Source: Peptococcaceae bacterium BRH_c4b (lineage in GTDB: Bacteria; Bacillota; Desulfotomaculia; Desulfotomaculales; Desulfocucumaceae). From it: a stretch of DNA of 64,000 nt. The stretch spans positions 85,089 to 149,088 of the forward strand of contig LADO01000055.1 in assembly GCA_000961595.1 (NCBI GenBank), written 5' to 3'. Under the pieces are notes generated by a model that searched no databases, was not told the origin of the DNA, and was given only the letters and a program-made list of their open reading frames with translations. Of the stretch, positions 31,490-39,998 are shown one piece after another (the first letter of the stretch is position 1; the number at the start of each line of letters is the position of its first letter). A program made the position numbers and the translations under genes.

Positions 31490-33360
31490 AAATATTTAGA
31501 AAGTCAATTATTGTGTTGATCGTTCTCTGCCTGACCACGGCGCTGGCGGCGGGAAGTGCCATGGCCTCGCCTAAGTGGATGGAAAATGGCAAGACGAAGG
31601 GCTGGGAAAAGTCAAAGGGACAGGGTCAGGGTCAGGTAAAACTGCAGGTAAAGGCTAAATTCAATGATATAACAGGGCATTGGGCTGAACAGAATATAGT
31701 GCTTATTAATTCTGATGATGTAATCAGGGGATATAACGACGGCTCCTATAAACCCAACAAGCCTGTAAATAAAGAAGAGGCCTTAACTATGATTGCCCGC
31801 ATGGCTTATGGTAATATTACTGCCTCACCCGTAAAACTCAAAAATACAAAAATATCATCCTGGGCCGGGCCATCACTGGATCTGGCGGTAAAGAAAGGAA
31901 TAATCAGCAGGGTGGAGCTGGATACCCTGGCTTTCAATAAGCCGGCCCAGCGCTATGAGGTGGCAGTGTGGCTGGTAAGGGCACTGGGGTTGGAGGATGA
32001 GGCCATTGATAACGCCGGTGCGGATTTGGATTTCAAGGATGAATCAGCTATCCCGGTCTGGGCCCGGGGTTACGTAAAGGTAGCCACCGATGAGGGAATT
32101 ATCTCCGGGTTACCCGGTAATGTTTTCAGGCCCGGCACACCAATAACCAGAGCCGAAATAGCCACTATGCTGGTAAGGGCCCGGGAGGGTTTTGAAATGC
32201 CTTCCCCGCGGCAGGGCTTTAGCTTTATCCACGGTGTAATCACGGGAATTGATGATGACTCCATTACGGTCAAACGCCTGGGAAACTCCCGTAACGTGGG
32301 CACAAAGGAACTGACCGTGCCGGTGAATGACGAAGCATTGATTTATCTTGGAGGCAAACGGGCCGACCTGGAGGATCTGGACAAAAACGATGTGGTTACC
32401 ATGCTGCTGGATGAGGATAGCGAGGCAGTGGTGATACTGGCCCGCGCCGGCGGTGACACAGATTCGGATGAGGACGACAATGATGATGAGGACGACAATG
32501 ATATTGAAGACGGCACCGTTGAGGGAATTGTTGAATCCATTGGTTCCAAAAGTATAACCGTAAAAGTTGACGATGTTTTAAAGGTTTATACCCTTGACAG
32601 CGATTTGGAAGTGGAAATAGACGGGGATGAAGCAGATCTTGACGACATTAAGAAAGGCTATGAAGTAGAACTGACTTTGGAAGATAGTAAAGTTACGAAA
32701 ATTGAATACGATACCGAAACAAAATATGTTTCCGGCACCGTTGAATCACTGGGGAGTTACAGTATTACTGTAAAGGTTAGCGGTATTTCAAAGGTCTATA
32801 CCCTGGACGGGGATGTCGACGTGGAACTTGACGGAAAGAACGCCGACCCGGAGGACATCAAAAAAGGCTATGATGTGGAACTGACCCTGGAGGACAATAA
32901 AGTCACAAAAATAGAAGCCGAATCGAATACGGAGGATGTTTCCGGTACTGTAGAATCAGTGGGGACAGATAGTATCACGGTAAAAGTTAGCGGTGTTTTA
33001 GATGTTTATACCCTGGATGATGATGTCGACGTGGAACTGGATGGGAAGGACGCCGAACCGGAGGATCTGGAAAAAGGGTATGCCATAGAAATGACCGTTG
33101 AGGACGGTAAGGTAACGGAAATTGTTGCCTATACCGGTACAATTTCCGGGATATTAGAATCAGTGACCACATCCAGTATCACCGTAAAGGTCGGCAGCAG
33201 CTACAGGGTCTATGACATGTCGGATGATGTGGATGTAGTGGTGAACGATAAAGACGCCGACCTGGATGATTTGAAAAGAGGCGCGGATGTGAGGATTACC
33301 CTGGACGACGACGAGGTTGTTAAAATTGTAGGCTGGGTTATAGGTGTGGAAATCAACTAA
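31486..33360 (+). CDS. SLH-domain surface protein with four 70-residue repeats
   Basis: 624 residues: signal peptide (1-27), three SLH domains (about 55-250: FNDITGHWAEQNIVLIN, SWAGPSLDLAVKKGII, IPVWARGYVKVATDEGIISG), a linker domain with GVITGIDDDSITVKR, an acidic Asp/Glu run, then four repeats starting at bases 32518, 32728, 32938 and 33142. Each repeat reads (V/I)xGxVESxxxxSITVKV...VYxLDxDVDVxxDxxxADxxDLKKG and is beta-rich, resembling DUF5666-type domains. TTG start overlaps rsgI. It should be anchored to secondary cell wall polymer; the repeats' ligand is unknown. Confidence 0.9.
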   Translation: MKIFRKSIIVLIVLCLTTALAAGSAMASPKWMENGKTKGWEKSKGQGQGQVKLQVKAKFNDITGHWAEQNIVLINSDDVIRGYNDGSYKPNKPVNKEEALTMIARMAYGNITASPVKLKNTKISSWAGPSLDLAVKKGIISRVELDTLAFNKPAQRYEVAVWLVRALGLEDEAIDNAGADLDFKDESAIPVWARGYVKVATDEGIISGLPGNVFRPGTPITRAEIATMLVRAREGFEMPSPRQGFSFIHGVITGIDDDSITVKRLGNSRNVGTKELTVPVNDEALIYLGGKRADLEDLDKNDVVTMLLDEDSEAVVILARAGGDTDSDEDDNDDEDDNDIEDGTVEGIVESIGSKSITVKVDDVLKVYTLDSDLEVEIDGDEADLDDIKKGYEVELTLEDSKVTKIEYDTETKYVSGTVESLGSYSITVKVSGISKVYTLDGDVDVELDGKNADPEDIKKGYDVELTLEDNKVTKIEAESNTEDVSGTVESVGTDSITVKVSGVLDVYTLDDDVDVELDGKDAEPEDLEKGYAIEMTVEDGKVTEIVAYTGTISGILESVTTSSITVKVGSSYRVYDMSDDVDVVVNDKDADLDDLKRGADVRITLDDDEVVKIVGWVIGVEIN

Positions 33361-33388
33361 ATCATTAAATAAGACCCCTCAAAACACA

Positions 33389-33419
33389 AAAACCCGGCCA
33401 GATTACAGGTCGGGTTTTT
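33389..33419 (+). terminator. Rho-independent terminator after the sigI operon
   Basis: AAAAACCCG.CC pairs with GG.CGGGTTTTT around a 7-base loop (33389-33419); ends the sigI-rsgI-SLH unit. Confidence 0.85.
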
Positions 33420-33509
33420 GTAGCTATAAACGCCGTGGCTCATACCCTGGGTAAAAAAACCGTGGCCGGTTACGTGGAAAATGAAAACACATTAAAAATA
33501 TTATACGAA

Positions 33510-34838
33510 TTAAATGTTGACTGCGGGCAAGGGTTCTTCCTGGGCCGGCCATCTTTCGACCCCGGCGGGAATGCCGGGTGCTGATTGCTGCCCCGGGGGT
33601 ACGATGGCGCCTTCCGGCGGGATGGCCTGAGTGCCGCTTCCTGCCTGGGAGGTTATACTGACGGTATGGGAGGTGTCGTCCCAGCTCACTTCCGCGCCCA
33701 TGGTCTCGCTAACAAACCTTACCGGCACCATGGTCCTGCCGTTTACCACTCTGGCCGCGGGAATTACTTGCACTTCCGAACCGTTAACGAGAACACCGGG
33801 GCTGCCGGCCTGAAATTCAATTTTGCTGTCCGCCCGGGATATGCTCACCCTCCCGGTTATTTCATCCCAGCCCACTTCCGCTCCCAGTGCTTCCGCCACC
33901 GCACGCACCGGCACGAAAACTCTGCCCTGCTCCAGGAAGGGTGTGGCGCTGGTCTGCAGCGGGTTTCCAATTAGAAGCAGCCTGACTGCCACAAATCTGT
34001 TCTGATAATCATATACGGTTTTAGAAATAAGCCGGATAATACCGTAAGCGAGGTCCGGGCCAGCGGTGTTTTTGCTAAAAACGGCTATGATATAGGGGTT
34101 GACGGGATGGCTTACATGGCCGACGTCGTGATAGGCGCCGGCAGCCGGCCAGTTACCAATTTTATGGGCTATTTTAATGCCCCGGGGCAAGAGGGCCGGT
34201 ATCCTTTCGTTATAAATAGTGCTTTCCAGGTAACCAATTAACCGGTTGTAAGGTTCCGGGCTTGCAGCGGCCAAATCCATTAGTTCTTTCATATATATAG
34301 CCATGTCCCGGGGGCAGGTGACGTTATTATTGCTGTTTACCACCAACCCGCCTGTTGAGTGCATAAAATCCTTTACATTTTGCTTGCCCAGGTGCGACAG
34401 CAGCATATTGGTGGCCACGTTGTCGCTGTATACAATAGAGTATTTCGCCAGTGTTTCTATATCGAAGGAACTTCCCACGGGTTTGTACTGCAGCTTACCC
34501 GTGCCTCCTTCGTAATGTTTCCGTTCATACACCAGTGACTGCCCTGGATTTACCCCGCCGGAGGCTATGCTTCTGTATAGGTAAATGTTCATAGGCAGTT
34601 TAAAGGTGCTGGCCGCGTGAAACTGCTCCAGCGGGTTTACCGCGCAGACCCTGCCGGAATTAATGTCCAATACAACAACCCCGTATGTTCCCTTTTCAGT
34701 CGCCAGCATTTGCTCCAGACGGGTTTTCAGGGCGGTGTATTCTGCATCAGTATTAATTAAGTCCGGGGCCGATGCGCTTGCTGCTCTGCCGCCGGTAAAA
34801 CAGAAAACCAATAAAAATAAAATTATGATTTTTTTCAT
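33510..34838 (-). CDS. Secreted class A beta-lactamase-fold hydrolase with copper-amine-oxidase-N stalk
   Basis: 442 residues with signal peptide (about 1-24). The catalytic fold is class A beta-lactamase-like: nucleophile Ser77 in STFK, SDN in VYSDNVATN, and a KxG-type element HKIGNW. The C-terminal part carries two copper amine oxidase N-domain-like modules (GRVFVPVRAVAEALGAEVGWDEITGRVSI and GRTMVPVRFVSETMGAEVSWDD), common stalks in Firmicutes. The typical class A Glu166 loop could not be identified, so it may be a D,D-peptidase or non-beta-lactam hydrolase rather than a resistance enzyme. Confidence 0.85.
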   Translation of the reverse strand: MKKIIILFLLVFCFTGGRAASASAPDLINTDAEYTALKTRLEQMLATEKGTYGVVVLDINSGRVCAVNPLEQFHAASTFKLPMNIYLYRSIASGGVNPGQSLVYERKHYEGGTGKLQYKPVGSSFDIETLAKYSIVYSDNVATNMLLSHLGKQNVKDFMHSTGGLVVNSNNNVTCPRDMAIYMKELMDLAAASPEPYNRLIGYLESTIYNERIPALLPRGIKIAHKIGNWPAAGAYHDVGHVSHPVNPYIIAVFSKNTAGPDLAYGIIRLISKTVYDYQNRFVAVRLLLIGNPLQTSATPFLEQGRVFVPVRAVAEALGAEVGWDEITGRVSISRADSKIEFQAGSPGVLVNGSEVQVIPAARVVNGRTMVPVRFVSETMGAEVSWDDTSHTVSITSQAGSGTQAIPPEGAIVPPGQQSAPGIPAGVERWPAQEEPLPAVNI

Positions 34839-34952
34839 GTTGCCCTTTCCTTTATTATGAAACTTGCTATATATTGCTTTCTATATCTATTGGCATAATA
34901 ATTGTAACTTCCTTCTTGTCATAGCAAGTAAAATTTGTATTCTGAAAAGATA

Positions 34953-34981
34953 AAACCGAACGTCTGTAATAACGCTCGGTT
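34953..34981. terminator. Terminator-like hairpin after the Gly-Pro-repeat gene
   Basis: AAACCGA.CG and CG.TCGGTT face each other; read on the minus strand it follows the Gly-Pro-rich gene and ends with T residues. It also lies before the hydrolase gene. Confidence 0.5.
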
Positions 34982-35013
34982 CGCCGATTCTAAACAATGT
35001 TTTTGTTATACCA

Positions 35014-35349
35014 TTATTTCTTCCCGGAAGGCTTCTTCAGTGGTTCTCCCGGCCCCATCGGGCCATAACCTGGCCAAATGCCGGGCCACTTCCCTTTCCC
35101 ATAACCAAAGCCCGGGCCGTAACCGGGGCCCTTGCCGGGGCCATATCCGGGGCCCATCCCGGGGCCATAACCAGGTCCGGGTCCGTATCCCATACCGGGA
35201 CCGTAGCCGGGCCAGCCGCCAGGACCGTGTCCGGCCCCGTAAGGTGGTTGTTTGAAGCCCGGTGAGGGGCTGCTTTTTTTATCCTTCGCCGGACCTGACC
35301 CGTGTGAGGGGCCGCCTTTATCCTTTGCCGGGCCAAAACCATAACCCAT
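35014..35349 (-). CDS. Gly/Pro/Tyr-repeat low-complexity protein
   Basis: 111 residues, nearly all Gly, Pro, Tyr, Lys: the centre is a run of GYGPG-type units (YGPGMGYGPGPGYGPG) and the ends are basic (AKDKKSSPSP, KKPSGKK). No signal peptide, membrane segment or known domain. ATG 35349 lies 9 bases after AAGGAG; an earlier ATG at 35379 lacks a site. Such sequences are disordered or collagen/elastin-like and occur in spore-coat or exosporium proteins, but no direct evidence for that exists here. It is not a shadow of a gene on the other strand, since the ribosome site and terminator fit. Confidence 0.6.
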   Translation of the reverse strand: MGYGFGPAKDKGGPSHGSGPAKDKKSSPSPGFKQPPYGAGHGPGGWPGYGPGMGYGPGPGYGPGMGPGYGPGKGPGYGPGFGYGKGKWPGIWPGYGPMGPGEPLKKPSGKK

Positions 35350-35796
35350 AACAAGCACTCCTTTTATACTTTTTTCCATTTATCCCGGACGGAGCTATTA
35401 AACAGGCTCATAACCGGAAGCGCCGGGATCCTTTGAGTATCCGGCATCCGCCACGGGTCAAAAGCTGATGGGTTAAATAAACGGTGGACATGATAATTCC
35501 TTATAATAGTCCCCCTTTCCGGGTTGCTCCTGTTCTAATACATAGTATTAAAATATTTCCATATACGTTCCAGTAAGATGTAAAAATACCGGTATTCTTC
35601 AGGATCGTATAGTTCGTCGCTCTAGTGCACAGGCAATCCAGGGCGATATTACCCTGTTAAAACACCATCGTAAGGTTGAGTCCAGGGCACTTGCTAAATT
35701 ATGTCACAGTTTCCGAAGGTATTGCGAAAAAATTGTTGAATTTTTTAATATTCAAACATTCCTGTCAATTGAACTTTGTAAGGGGATGTATTTTAT
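35350..35796. other. Gene-free region between the Gly-Pro gene and the PAS kinase
   Basis: About 450 bases, AT-rich toward the kinase. I find no convincing gene, terminator or known riboswitch. The last 100 bases must contain the kinase promoter; AAGGGG at 35779-35784 is its ribosome site. Confidence 0.4.
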
Positions 35797-37602
35797 ATGA
35801 CGGACTGTGAAAAATCAAGGGGTCAGCTTATTAGTGAGCTGAATGCATTACGGGAGCTTAACGCCGAACTGGACCGGCAGATTTCAAATATTATCGAATG
35901 CATAAACGGCGGCTTTTATGCCCTTGACAGGGACTGGAGGTTTACCTGTATAAATTCGGTTGCGGAAAAAGTATTCGGAAATAAAAGGGAAGCTTTTATC
36001 GGCAAGGTCATCTGGCAGGAAATTCCCCGAGCGGTGGGAACAAAGATATTTAAGGAGTTTCATGCAGCGTTAGCCAGCCAAACCTCTGCTCATTTTGAAA
36101 CATTTCACCCCGGGATGCTAAAATGGATTGAAATTTATGCCTACCCTTCAGCAGAGGGTTTATCGGTTTATTTTCGTGATATATCCGAGCGGAAGCAGAG
36201 AGAAATGAAACTGCGTGAAAGCGAGGAGCGGTATCGTTCTTTGTACGAAAACAGCGCTGACGGCATCATACTTTGCCGGCCCGGCGACGCAATACTGGCG
36301 GCAAACCCTGCGGCCTGCCGGATGTTTGGCCTGGCGGAAGAGGAATTAAGAGAGTTGGGCATGGCTGGAATTATTGACATCAACGACCCGGCGATGAGAT
36401 CCGCCATGGGGAACATGGCTCGCACCGGGAATTTTAAGTGCGAGGCAATGCTCATACATAAAGATGGTACAAAATTCCCGGGCGAATTATCTTCCAGTCT
36501 TTTCAGGGGTAAGGACGACCGCTACCTGTCCAGCCTTATTATCCGCGATATAAGGGAGCGCAGGCGCTCAGAGGAAGCGCTGTTACTGCTGGCCAACATC
36601 GTGGAGTCTTCCGATGACGCCATTATAGGAGGATCCCTGGATGGTATAATAGTGAGTTGGAATCCCGGTGCAGAAAATATTTTCGGTTATAGTGCGGACG
36701 AAATAAGGGGTTGCCCAATATCAAGCCTTGTACCGGCGGACATGCGCCGGGAGATGCATGACAACCTTGTTAAGCTGGCCGGAGGAAAGGCCATTAAGAA
36801 ATATAAAACTGTGGGTGTAAAAAAAGACGGGCGATTTGTTGATGTTTCCATTTCTGTTTCTCCACTCAGGGGTCCGGGCGGGCGAATAGAAGGTTTTTCT
36901 TCAATAGTTAGGGATATCACGGAACAGCAGAAGATGGAGCAGGAAATGGCCAGGCTTGACCGCCTGAACATGGTGGGGCAAATGGCCGCTGGCATCGGCC
37001 ATGAAATAAGGAACCCCATGACTGCAATCCGGGGTTTGCTACAGTTGCTGAGGATTAAGCCGGAGTGTGAAAATTATGCCGAATACTTTAAATTAATGAT
37101 CGGTGAACTGGACAGGGCCAATTCAATAATAACGGAATATCTGGCCGTGGCCAGGGATAAACCGGTGGAGCGGACAAGCCGGAATATCAATGCGATAATC
37201 GGTGCGTTGTCCCCACTGCTTATCGCCGATGCCATGAACGAAAAAAAATATCTAAAGATTAATGAGCAAAAGATTCCTGATCTGCTCCTCGATGAAAAGG
37301 AAATCCGCCAATTGGTACTCAATCTGGTCCGCAACGGGCTGGAGGCCATGTCTCCGGGCGGCTGCATTACCATTAAGACTTTTTGTGACAACAGAGAGGT
37401 TGTGCTCTCGGTCAAGGATCAGGGTACTGGTATAGATTCCGCTGTTCTTGAGAAAATAGGGACCCCCTTCTTTACCACCAAGGATAAGGGAACCGGTCTT
37501 GGCATGGCGACTTGTTACAGTATAGCCGCCCGACATAAAGCAACCATTGATATTGATACCGGGCCGGGAGGGACAACCTTTTTTGTGAGGTTCAAACTGT
37601 AA
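35797..37602 (+). CDS. PAS-domain sensor histidine kinase
   Basis: 601 residues, soluble. Three PAS domains: NGGFYALDRDWRFTCINSVAEKVFG, RYRSLYENSADGIILCRPG and IVESSDDAIIGGSLDGIIVSWNPGAENIFGYSADEIRG, each followed by PAC-like DISERKQRE or DIRERRRSE. Then HisKA with phospho-acceptor His in GIGHEIRNPMTAIRGLLQLL, N box VLNLVRNGLEAM, G1 VKDQGTGI, G2 TTKDKGTGLGMATC. No response regulator is adjacent, as with the orphan kinases that feed the Spo0A phosphorelay in spore-formers; that link is inference. Confidence 0.9.
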   Translation: MTDCEKSRGQLISELNALRELNAELDRQISNIIECINGGFYALDRDWRFTCINSVAEKVFGNKREAFIGKVIWQEIPRAVGTKIFKEFHAALASQTSAHFETFHPGMLKWIEIYAYPSAEGLSVYFRDISERKQREMKLRESEERYRSLYENSADGIILCRPGDAILAANPAACRMFGLAEEELRELGMAGIIDINDPAMRSAMGNMARTGNFKCEAMLIHKDGTKFPGELSSSLFRGKDDRYLSSLIIRDIRERRRSEEALLLLANIVESSDDAIIGGSLDGIIVSWNPGAENIFGYSADEIRGCPISSLVPADMRREMHDNLVKLAGGKAIKKYKTVGVKKDGRFVDVSISVSPLRGPGGRIEGFSSIVRDITEQQKMEQEMARLDRLNMVGQMAAGIGHEIRNPMTAIRGLLQLLRIKPECENYAEYFKLMIGELDRANSIITEYLAVARDKPVERTSRNINAIIGALSPLLIADAMNEKKYLKINEQKIPDLLLDEKEIRQLVLNLVRNGLEAMSPGGCITIKTFCDNREVVLSVKDQGTGIDSAVLEKIGTPFFTTKDKGTGLGMATCYSIAARHKATIDIDTGPGGTTFFVRFKL

Positions 37603-37702
37603 AAACGCTTTGATACGTGATATATCACGATACCTTCGTTTTATTGAAGTTTTTATGGCAAAAATAAACCCGGAGGTTATCCGGGCCCCGCGTAAAGGAT
37701 TA

Positions 37703-37933
37703 CTATAATTCCCTAATACGTGACAAAATCTGGTCAGTGGTGTAGCCCGAGGCGTCAATTACCGGAGCCTTAGTGGTTATGTTTTGAATGTCCATGATGT
37801 TGTTATCCATCCCGGTTACCACTACCGCATCCGCATTATTATTCTTGCCCGGACTTACCACTTGGTAGCCATTTAATTTTAAAATTTCTTTTAAATCCGG
37901 CAGTCCGTCTTCCACGGCAATTATTTTAGCCAT
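37703..37933 (-). CDS. ykuS: YkuS family (UPF0180) protein
   Basis: 76 residues: MAKIIAVEDGLPDLKEILKLNGYQVVSP, DAVVVTGMDNNIMDIQ and APVIDASGYTTDQILSRI match the YkuS/UPF0180 family of Bacilli and Clostridia, function unknown. The ATG 37933 is preceded by GGAGGTG, which itself is one side of a 7-bp hairpin at 37941-37966. Convergent with the kinase gene. Confidence 0.85.
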   Translation of the reverse strand: MAKIIAVEDGLPDLKEILKLNGYQVVSPGKNNNADAVVVTGMDNNIMDIQNITTKAPVIDASGYTTDQILSRIREL

Positions 37934-37940
37934 TAAAACA

Positions 37941-37966
37941 CCTCCGGCATTTAGTATGACCGGAGG
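37941..37966 (-). promoter_or_regulatory. Hairpin that covers the ykuS ribosome-binding site
   Basis: CCTCCGG (37941-37947) is the reverse complement of CCGGAGG (37960-37966). On the minus strand the 3' arm is the Shine-Dalgarno sequence of ykuS, so the hairpin could limit translation. Alternatively a terminator of an upstream transcript. Confidence 0.4.
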
Positions 37967-38051
37967 CAGAGCTTTTAATCAGCAAATATGTTCAGCTTTA
38001 GGCGTACAGCTCGTGTAGAATGGCGGAAAATGGATAAATATTCAAAAAAGC

Positions 38052-39722
38052 ATGAAAGAAGTGGACAGTGTGTTTAAAAAGGACGGTAAATTTTGTATAA
38101 CCATTAATTTGGGTATATCCACATCCTTCGTATTGCTGGTAGTGCTTACATCTCTTGCCTTGGGCAGTGTAGTTTTTTTGTCGGTGCGCCAAATTATCCG
38201 TTATGATTTGCAACAGAGAATTCACGATATTGTTGCGGTGGGCTCACTTTCTATAAACGGGGATGAGCACAACAAAATTCTTCACAGTGGTCAGGAGGAG
38301 AGCCGGGAATATATAGAGATTCAAGACTTTTTAAAGAAAATCCGGGCTGGGGCAACGGAAATACGCTATGTTTATACCATGAGGATGAATTCCCAAGGCG
38401 AGTATTTATTTATTGTGGAATCGGCTAAAGACAGCCCCATCGGGGAAGTATATGACACTCCTACCGATACATTAAAAGCAGCCTTTGCCAAGCCGGACAA
38501 AATATATGTAGAGCAAGAGTTTTCCAAAGATAAATGGGGAACATGGATTTCCGGGTATGCACCATTTTATGATTCCAATCATAATTTTGCAGGTATTCTG
38601 GGAGTTGACGTATCCGCCAGGACAGTTGTCGAATATGAAAGGAAATGCTTTTCCTATATTTTAATTTTTTCACTGCTCATCAGTATCATAATGGTTATAA
38701 TCGGCATTATCATTTCAAAGAGGATTACTGATCCCTTAGAGGAACTGGAAAATGATATGGAAAACATACAAAGACTTGAATTTTCAAATGACGTACAGAT
38801 AAAAACAGTATTCAGGGAAATACAGAGCATGAACAATACAGTGAACAATATGAAAGCCGGCCTGCGGTCATTCGCCAAATATGTCCCCTCTGATTTGGTT
38901 AACCAGTTGATTTTGCTGCATAAAGAGGCTAAATTGGGCGCCGATAAAAAAGAAATAACGGTATTCTTTTCCGATATAGCGGATTTTACAACTATCTCGG
39001 AAAAAATTGAACCGGACGAATTGGTAAACAGCATGTCAAAATATTTGAGCGGGATGTCCAAGATAATACAGGAAAACGATGGTACCATTGATAAGTATAT
39101 CGGGGATGCAATCATGTCTTTTTGGGGTGCGCCCAGGGACATGGACAACCATGCTTATAATGCATGCCAAACGGCATTACGGTGTGTAGAATTTTTGAAA
39201 TCTTTTAATGCAGAGCTGGATAAGCTGGGCTACAGCTTTAATACCAGGATAGGTATTAATACCGGGGAAGTTGTTGTGGGTAATATAGGATCAGACAATA
39301 GATTAAATTATACTGCCATCGGGGATAATGTGAATTTGGCCAGCCGCCTGGAAAGCCTTAATAAGTACTTTGGTACCGATATTATTATTAGTGAATTTAC
39401 CTATAGAGAAATAAGAGAGGTCATGCTGGCCAGAAAACTTGACATGGTTGCCGTTAAGGGAAAAACGAGGGGTGTATACGTATATGAGCTGGTGTGTGAT
39501 ATTTCATCTGCCAATGAATGGCAAAAGGAGTTTGTCCGCCAGTTCAATGCCGCGATAGAACTGTACTTTAATCAGGAATGGAAAGAGGCTGCTGAACTAT
39601 TTGAAAAAGTTCTGGATATTAAGCCCGGGGATACTCCATCGGCAATAATGATTGAAAGATGCCATAATTATATAAAGAACCCGCCTGGGGAAGGCTGGAG
39701 TGGTCTTACAAAAATAAAATAA
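38052..39722 (+). CDS. Membrane class III adenylate/guanylate cyclase with Cache sensor and HAMP
   Basis: 556 residues: first membrane segment (about 22-42), an extracytoplasmic sensor (about 50-195, with IRYVYTMRM and YAPFYDSNHNFAGILGVDVSA as in Cache domains), second membrane segment (ILIFSLLISIIMVIIGIII), HAMP, then a class III cyclase (about 300-470). Both metal Asp are seen in FFSDIADFTTIS and KYIGDAIMSFWG; RLNYTAIGDNVNLASRLESL contains the transition-state Asn and Arg. A C-terminal TPR-like segment follows (EWKEAAELFEKVLDIKPGD). Substrate (ATP or GTP) cannot be assigned with certainty. Confidence 0.9.
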   Translation: MKEVDSVFKKDGKFCITINLGISTSFVLLVVLTSLALGSVVFLSVRQIIRYDLQQRIHDIVAVGSLSINGDEHNKILHSGQEESREYIEIQDFLKKIRAGATEIRYVYTMRMNSQGEYLFIVESAKDSPIGEVYDTPTDTLKAAFAKPDKIYVEQEFSKDKWGTWISGYAPFYDSNHNFAGILGVDVSARTVVEYERKCFSYILIFSLLISIIMVIIGIIISKRITDPLEELENDMENIQRLEFSNDVQIKTVFREIQSMNNTVNNMKAGLRSFAKYVPSDLVNQLILLHKEAKLGADKKEITVFFSDIADFTTISEKIEPDELVNSMSKYLSGMSKIIQENDGTIDKYIGDAIMSFWGAPRDMDNHAYNACQTALRCVEFLKSFNAELDKLGYSFNTRIGINTGEVVVGNIGSDNRLNYTAIGDNVNLASRLESLNKYFGTDIIISEFTYREIREVMLARKLDMVAVKGKTRGVYVYELVCDISSANEWQKEFVRQFNAAIELYFNQEWKEAAELFEKVLDIKPGDTPSAIMIERCHNYIKNPPGEGWSGLTKIK

Positions 39723-39752
39723 AACAGCATTTAAGCTATTCTCTGTTTAAAG

Positions 39753-39795
39753 AATAAAACCAAAGGCGTTGGGTTAATTCGCCTCCGGTTTTATT
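39753..39795. terminator. Bidirectional terminator between the cyclase and the 23-codon gene
   Basis: AATAAAACC..GGCG pairs with CGCC..GGTTTTATT (39753-39768 with 39780-39795) with three mismatched bases in the middle. It overlaps the stop codon of the small gene on the minus strand. Confidence 0.75.
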
Positions 39796-39862
39796 CTTCG
39801 TCAGATTCAATTTTTTCAAGACCGATACTTTCAAGAATCTCATTGATTAGTTCTTTAGTCAA
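39791..39862 (-). CDS. 23-residue acidic peptide gene
   Basis: TTG start at 39862 lies 8-9 bases after GAAAGGGGG; 23 sense codons then TAA inside the terminator hairpin. The peptide, TKELINEILESIGLEKIESDEE after the initiator, is predicted amphipathic helix with an acidic tail and contains no Cys, so it is neither a thiopeptide-like nor lanthipeptide-like precursor. Own ribosome site, own terminator and use of nearly all sense codons of normal type suggest a real small protein. No homologue known to me. Confidence 0.5.
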   Translation of the reverse strand: MTKELINEILESIGLEKIESDEE

Positions 39863-39998
39863 TATTCATTCCCCCTTTCAAAGTGGCTTCTCAATATTAC
39901 CACAAAACGTATTCACTGTCAATTATTTACTTGTCCTATTTATTGTTGAAATAATTGTTAAGCAAGATTTTGATGTAAGCGAGAAGAGGTAGAATGCA

